A stretch of 64,000 bases of DNA from G963556115 sp963667375 (GTDB taxonomy: Bacteria > Planctomycetota > SZUA-567): contig OY763323.1 in NCBI GenBank assembly GCA_963667375.1, positions 3,410,001 through 3,474,000 on the forward strand. The letters are read 5' to 3'. Of this stretch, positions 62,359 to 64,000 are shown piece after piece. A program made the translations under genes and the position numbers. Below the pieces are notes generated by a model, which was given only the letters and a program-made list of their open reading frames with translations, ran no database searches and had not been told where the DNA came from. Numbering within the stretch: position 1 is the stretch's first letter; each line of letters begins with the position of its first letter.

Positions 62359-62640
62359 ATGCTGGAAACCAACGAATACTTTGAGGGAAATGTCAAGTCA
62401 ATAGCACTGCAGAATCATGCGGGCCGGTCCACAGTGGGCGTAATGGCTCCCGGAGAATATGAATTCGGGACTGCTACAATCGAAATCATGCAGGTTGTCA
62501 GTGGTAAGATGACTGTGAAACTTCCAGACAGCAGCGAGTGGAAAACCTATCACGCCGGTGATATATTCGAAGTTGCCGCCAACAAGAAATTTGCACTGAA
62601 AATTGAGGAAGATGCGGCGTACCTCTGCACCTACAAGTAA
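62359..62640 (+). CDS. ppnP: Pyrimidine/purine nucleoside phosphorylase PpnP
   Basis: A 93-aa single-domain cupin matching PpnP (formerly YaiE/DUF1255): EYFEGNVKSIALQNHAGRST, VGVMAPGEYEFGTATIEIMQ, VVSGKMTVKLPDSSEW and YHAGDIFEVAANKKFALKIE. It should phosphorolyse several nucleosides. AAAGGAAAGCAT precedes the ATG. It is 14 bases ahead of the M24 peptidase gene in one unit. Confidence 0.9.
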   Translation: MLETNEYFEGNVKSIALQNHAGRSTVGVMAPGEYEFGTATIEIMQVVSGKMTVKLPDSSEWKTYHAGDIFEVAANKKFALKIEEDAAYLCTYK

Positions 62641-62654
62641 TAAAGGAATTAGAG

Positions 62655-63842
62655 ATGATATCAAAGAGCGAGATTGATTTACGGCACAAACGTTTCAGAG
62701 CACTTCTTGACAAATATGAACCGGACTGGTCAATTGCCATAATTACCAAGAAGATCTCAATTTACTACCTTACCGGAACCCTTGCTACCGGCATGCTCTG
62801 GATACCCAGAAACGGCAAACCAAAACTCTTCGTCCGTGTAGCCTACGAACGGGCTCTTGCCGAATCACCGCTGCGTGAAATACACACATACCGAAATTAC
62901 CGTGATGTGCTTGAAATAGTGGAGGTCAATTCAGACTCGGTACTTCTTGAAAAATCAACTATGACTCTCAGCGCCTTTGAACTGTTCAACAAATATTTCA
63001 AATTCAAAGAGACCAGAAGAGTTGATGATATTCTCGCCAGAGCCGTCGCGGTAAAGACCGATTATGAAGTTGAACGTCTGCGGCGGGCCGGAGCAATCCA
63101 TCAGGAGGTTTTTGACAATATTATTCCGAATATTCTGCATCAGGGCATGTCAGAAGCCGAACTTGGTGCCGAAGTACTCAAGTCTCAACTGCTGCTCGGC
63201 TCCCACGGTGCAGCCCGGTTTCAGATGGCCGATACCGATATGTTCCTCGGTTACATCTCATTCGCTGAAAACGGACTCTTCCCAACCTATTTTGATGGCC
63301 CGGATGGAACCAGAGGCAACTGCCCGGCAGTACCATTCTTCGGCAGTCCTGAACGGATACTAAAAAAAGGCGATACCGTATTTGTTGATACCGCCTGCGG
63401 TCATGACGGCTATCACACCGACAAGACCTGTGTCTACACCTGTGGGAAGTTTTCCAATCAGCAGGCGATCGACATTCACAACCGCTGCGTTGAGATCCAG
63501 AATCTCACCGCCTCGCTGATGAAACCGGGAGCCATTCCTTCCGAGATTTATAATCAGGTTCTGGAAAGCCTGCCTGCGGACTTCCGCGAAGGTTTTATGG
63601 GCTGCCCCCAGAAGCAAGTGAATTTCCTTGGACACGGAGTCGGTCTGCATGTCGACGAATATCCTGTCATCGCCAATAAATTCGATGAACCACTCCAGAA
63701 AAACATGGTTATAGCTCTGGAACCGAAAAAAGGCATTCCCGAATTCGGCATGCTGGGCATTGAAAACACCTATCTGATAACCGATAGCGGTACCGAAATA
63801 CTAACCGGCACCCGGCACGAAATAATAGAAGTCGACTGCTGA
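62655..63842 (+). CDS. M24-family metallopeptidase (Xaa-Pro aminopeptidase-like)
   Basis: The 395-aa protein has an N-terminal creatinase-like domain (about 1-155, with YYLTGTLATGMLWIP) and a C-terminal pita-bread domain. The five metal ligands are visible: Asp in VFVDTACGHDGY, Asp in YHTDKTCVY, His in FLGHGVGLHVDEYP, Glu in VIALEPKKGIP and Glu in GIENTYLITDSG. It probably removes N-terminal residues before proline, or acts on a related small substrate. AAAGGAAT precedes the ATG by 9 bases; it follows ppnP by 14 bases. Confidence 0.92.
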   Translation: MISKSEIDLRHKRFRALLDKYEPDWSIAIITKKISIYYLTGTLATGMLWIPRNGKPKLFVRVAYERALAESPLREIHTYRNYRDVLEIVEVNSDSVLLEKSTMTLSAFELFNKYFKFKETRRVDDILARAVAVKTDYEVERLRRAGAIHQEVFDNIIPNILHQGMSEAELGAEVLKSQLLLGSHGAARFQMADTDMFLGYISFAENGLFPTYFDGPDGTRGNCPAVPFFGSPERILKKGDTVFVDTACGHDGYHTDKTCVYTCGKFSNQQAIDIHNRCVEIQNLTASLMKPGAIPSEIYNQVLESLPADFREGFMGCPQKQVNFLGHGVGLHVDEYPVIANKFDEPLQKNMVIALEPKKGIPEFGMLGIENTYLITDSGTEILTGTRHEIIEVDC

Positions 63843-63872
63843 TAATCAGACCCTCTTCAGAATCAACTTTTC

Positions 63873-63906
63873 AGATGCAGCCATTTTAGGCTGCATCTTT
63901 TATTTT
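63873..63906 (+). terminator. Rho-independent terminator of the ppnP-peptidase unit
   Basis: AGATGCAGCC (63873-63882) and GGCTGCATCT (63889-63898) are exact arms around a 6-base loop, followed by TTTATTTT. The remaining bases to 64000 are AT-rich and show no gene. Confidence 0.9.
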
Positions 63907-64000
63907 AAAACCCAAAAATTTCATTTTCTTGCATTAAAAATTATTTTTTTATTATTTTTAAATACTTACACAGCAATGACTTAAAATTTATTTAGAATAA

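Overview
The window is a bacterial chromosome segment of moderate G+C with AT-rich intergenic stretches. It looks like a motile Gram-negative organism: it encodes flagellar P-ring (FlgI) and L-ring (FlgH) proteins, which imply peptidoglycan and an outer membrane, plus lipoproteins, MscS channels with a periplasmic domain and a ZnuABC zinc importer. The mix of a free-standing UroD-like protein, a SpoIIE-type phosphatase fused to a receiver, a rod-binding FlgJ without muramidase and a bacterial SPINDLY-type O-GlcNAc transferase would suit a PVC-group bacterium such as a Lentisphaerota member. That placement is inference from gene content only.

Layout. 1-2.1 kb: end of a ribose-type sugar ABC importer (ATPase tail, permease, binding protein). 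2.5-7.8 kb: DUF3795 protein, receiver-PP2C phosphatase, two MscS channels. 7.9-12.8 kb: CoA-disulfide reductase-rhodanese with an ACR3/bile-acid-type transporter, a small lipoprotein, a UroD-like protein. 13.1-19.1 kb: minus-strand flagellar rod/ring operon (52-codon small ORF-flgF-flgG-flgA-flgH-flgI-flgJ-flgN). 19.6-22.7 kb: guaB-guaA. 22.9-29.6 kb: acetyltransferase, hybrid histidine kinase, convergent NtrC-type sigma-54 activator, pdxA, NAD(P)H-hydrate epimerase. 29.8-34 kb: unknown 212-aa protein, altered ureohydrolase, hook protein FlgE. 34.1-43 kb: alpha/beta hydrolases, CheX-like protein, two diguanylate cyclases, ankyrin protein, PA-IL-like protein. 43-47.5 kb: MarR-DUF2798 pair with operator, Fur-family regulator and znuBCA. 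47.9-55.8 kb: sulfotransferase, tRNA-Gly, hydrolase, phosphoesterase, dGTPase, O-GlcNAc transferase-like protein, HIT protein. 56-63.9 kb: leuB-type dehydrogenase, pyrH, frr, small secreted protein, hisS, calcium-binding repeat protein, GIY-YIG protein, ppnP, M24 peptidase.

How it fits together. The most interesting thread is flagellar regulation. Sequences of the form TGG-N8-TTGT, close to the sigma-54 -24/-12 consensus, lie upstream of the flgF operon, the hook gene and the unknown 212-aa protein. The window also encodes a GAFTGA-type sigma-54 activator convergent with a PAS histidine kinase whose C-terminal receiver has lost its phospho-acceptor. A TAAA-N15-TCCGATAA element, very like a sigma-28 (FliA) promoter, precedes the calcium-binding protein gene, which has no signal peptide. 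Together these suggest a sigma-54 to sigma-28 flagellar cascade with two uncharacterised proteins in it. Other notable points are a probable AUU start codon in a diguanylate cyclase, a perfect 17-bp-arm palindrome next to marR, a Zur-like box before znuA, and a 21-bp-period direct repeat in a divergent intergenic region.
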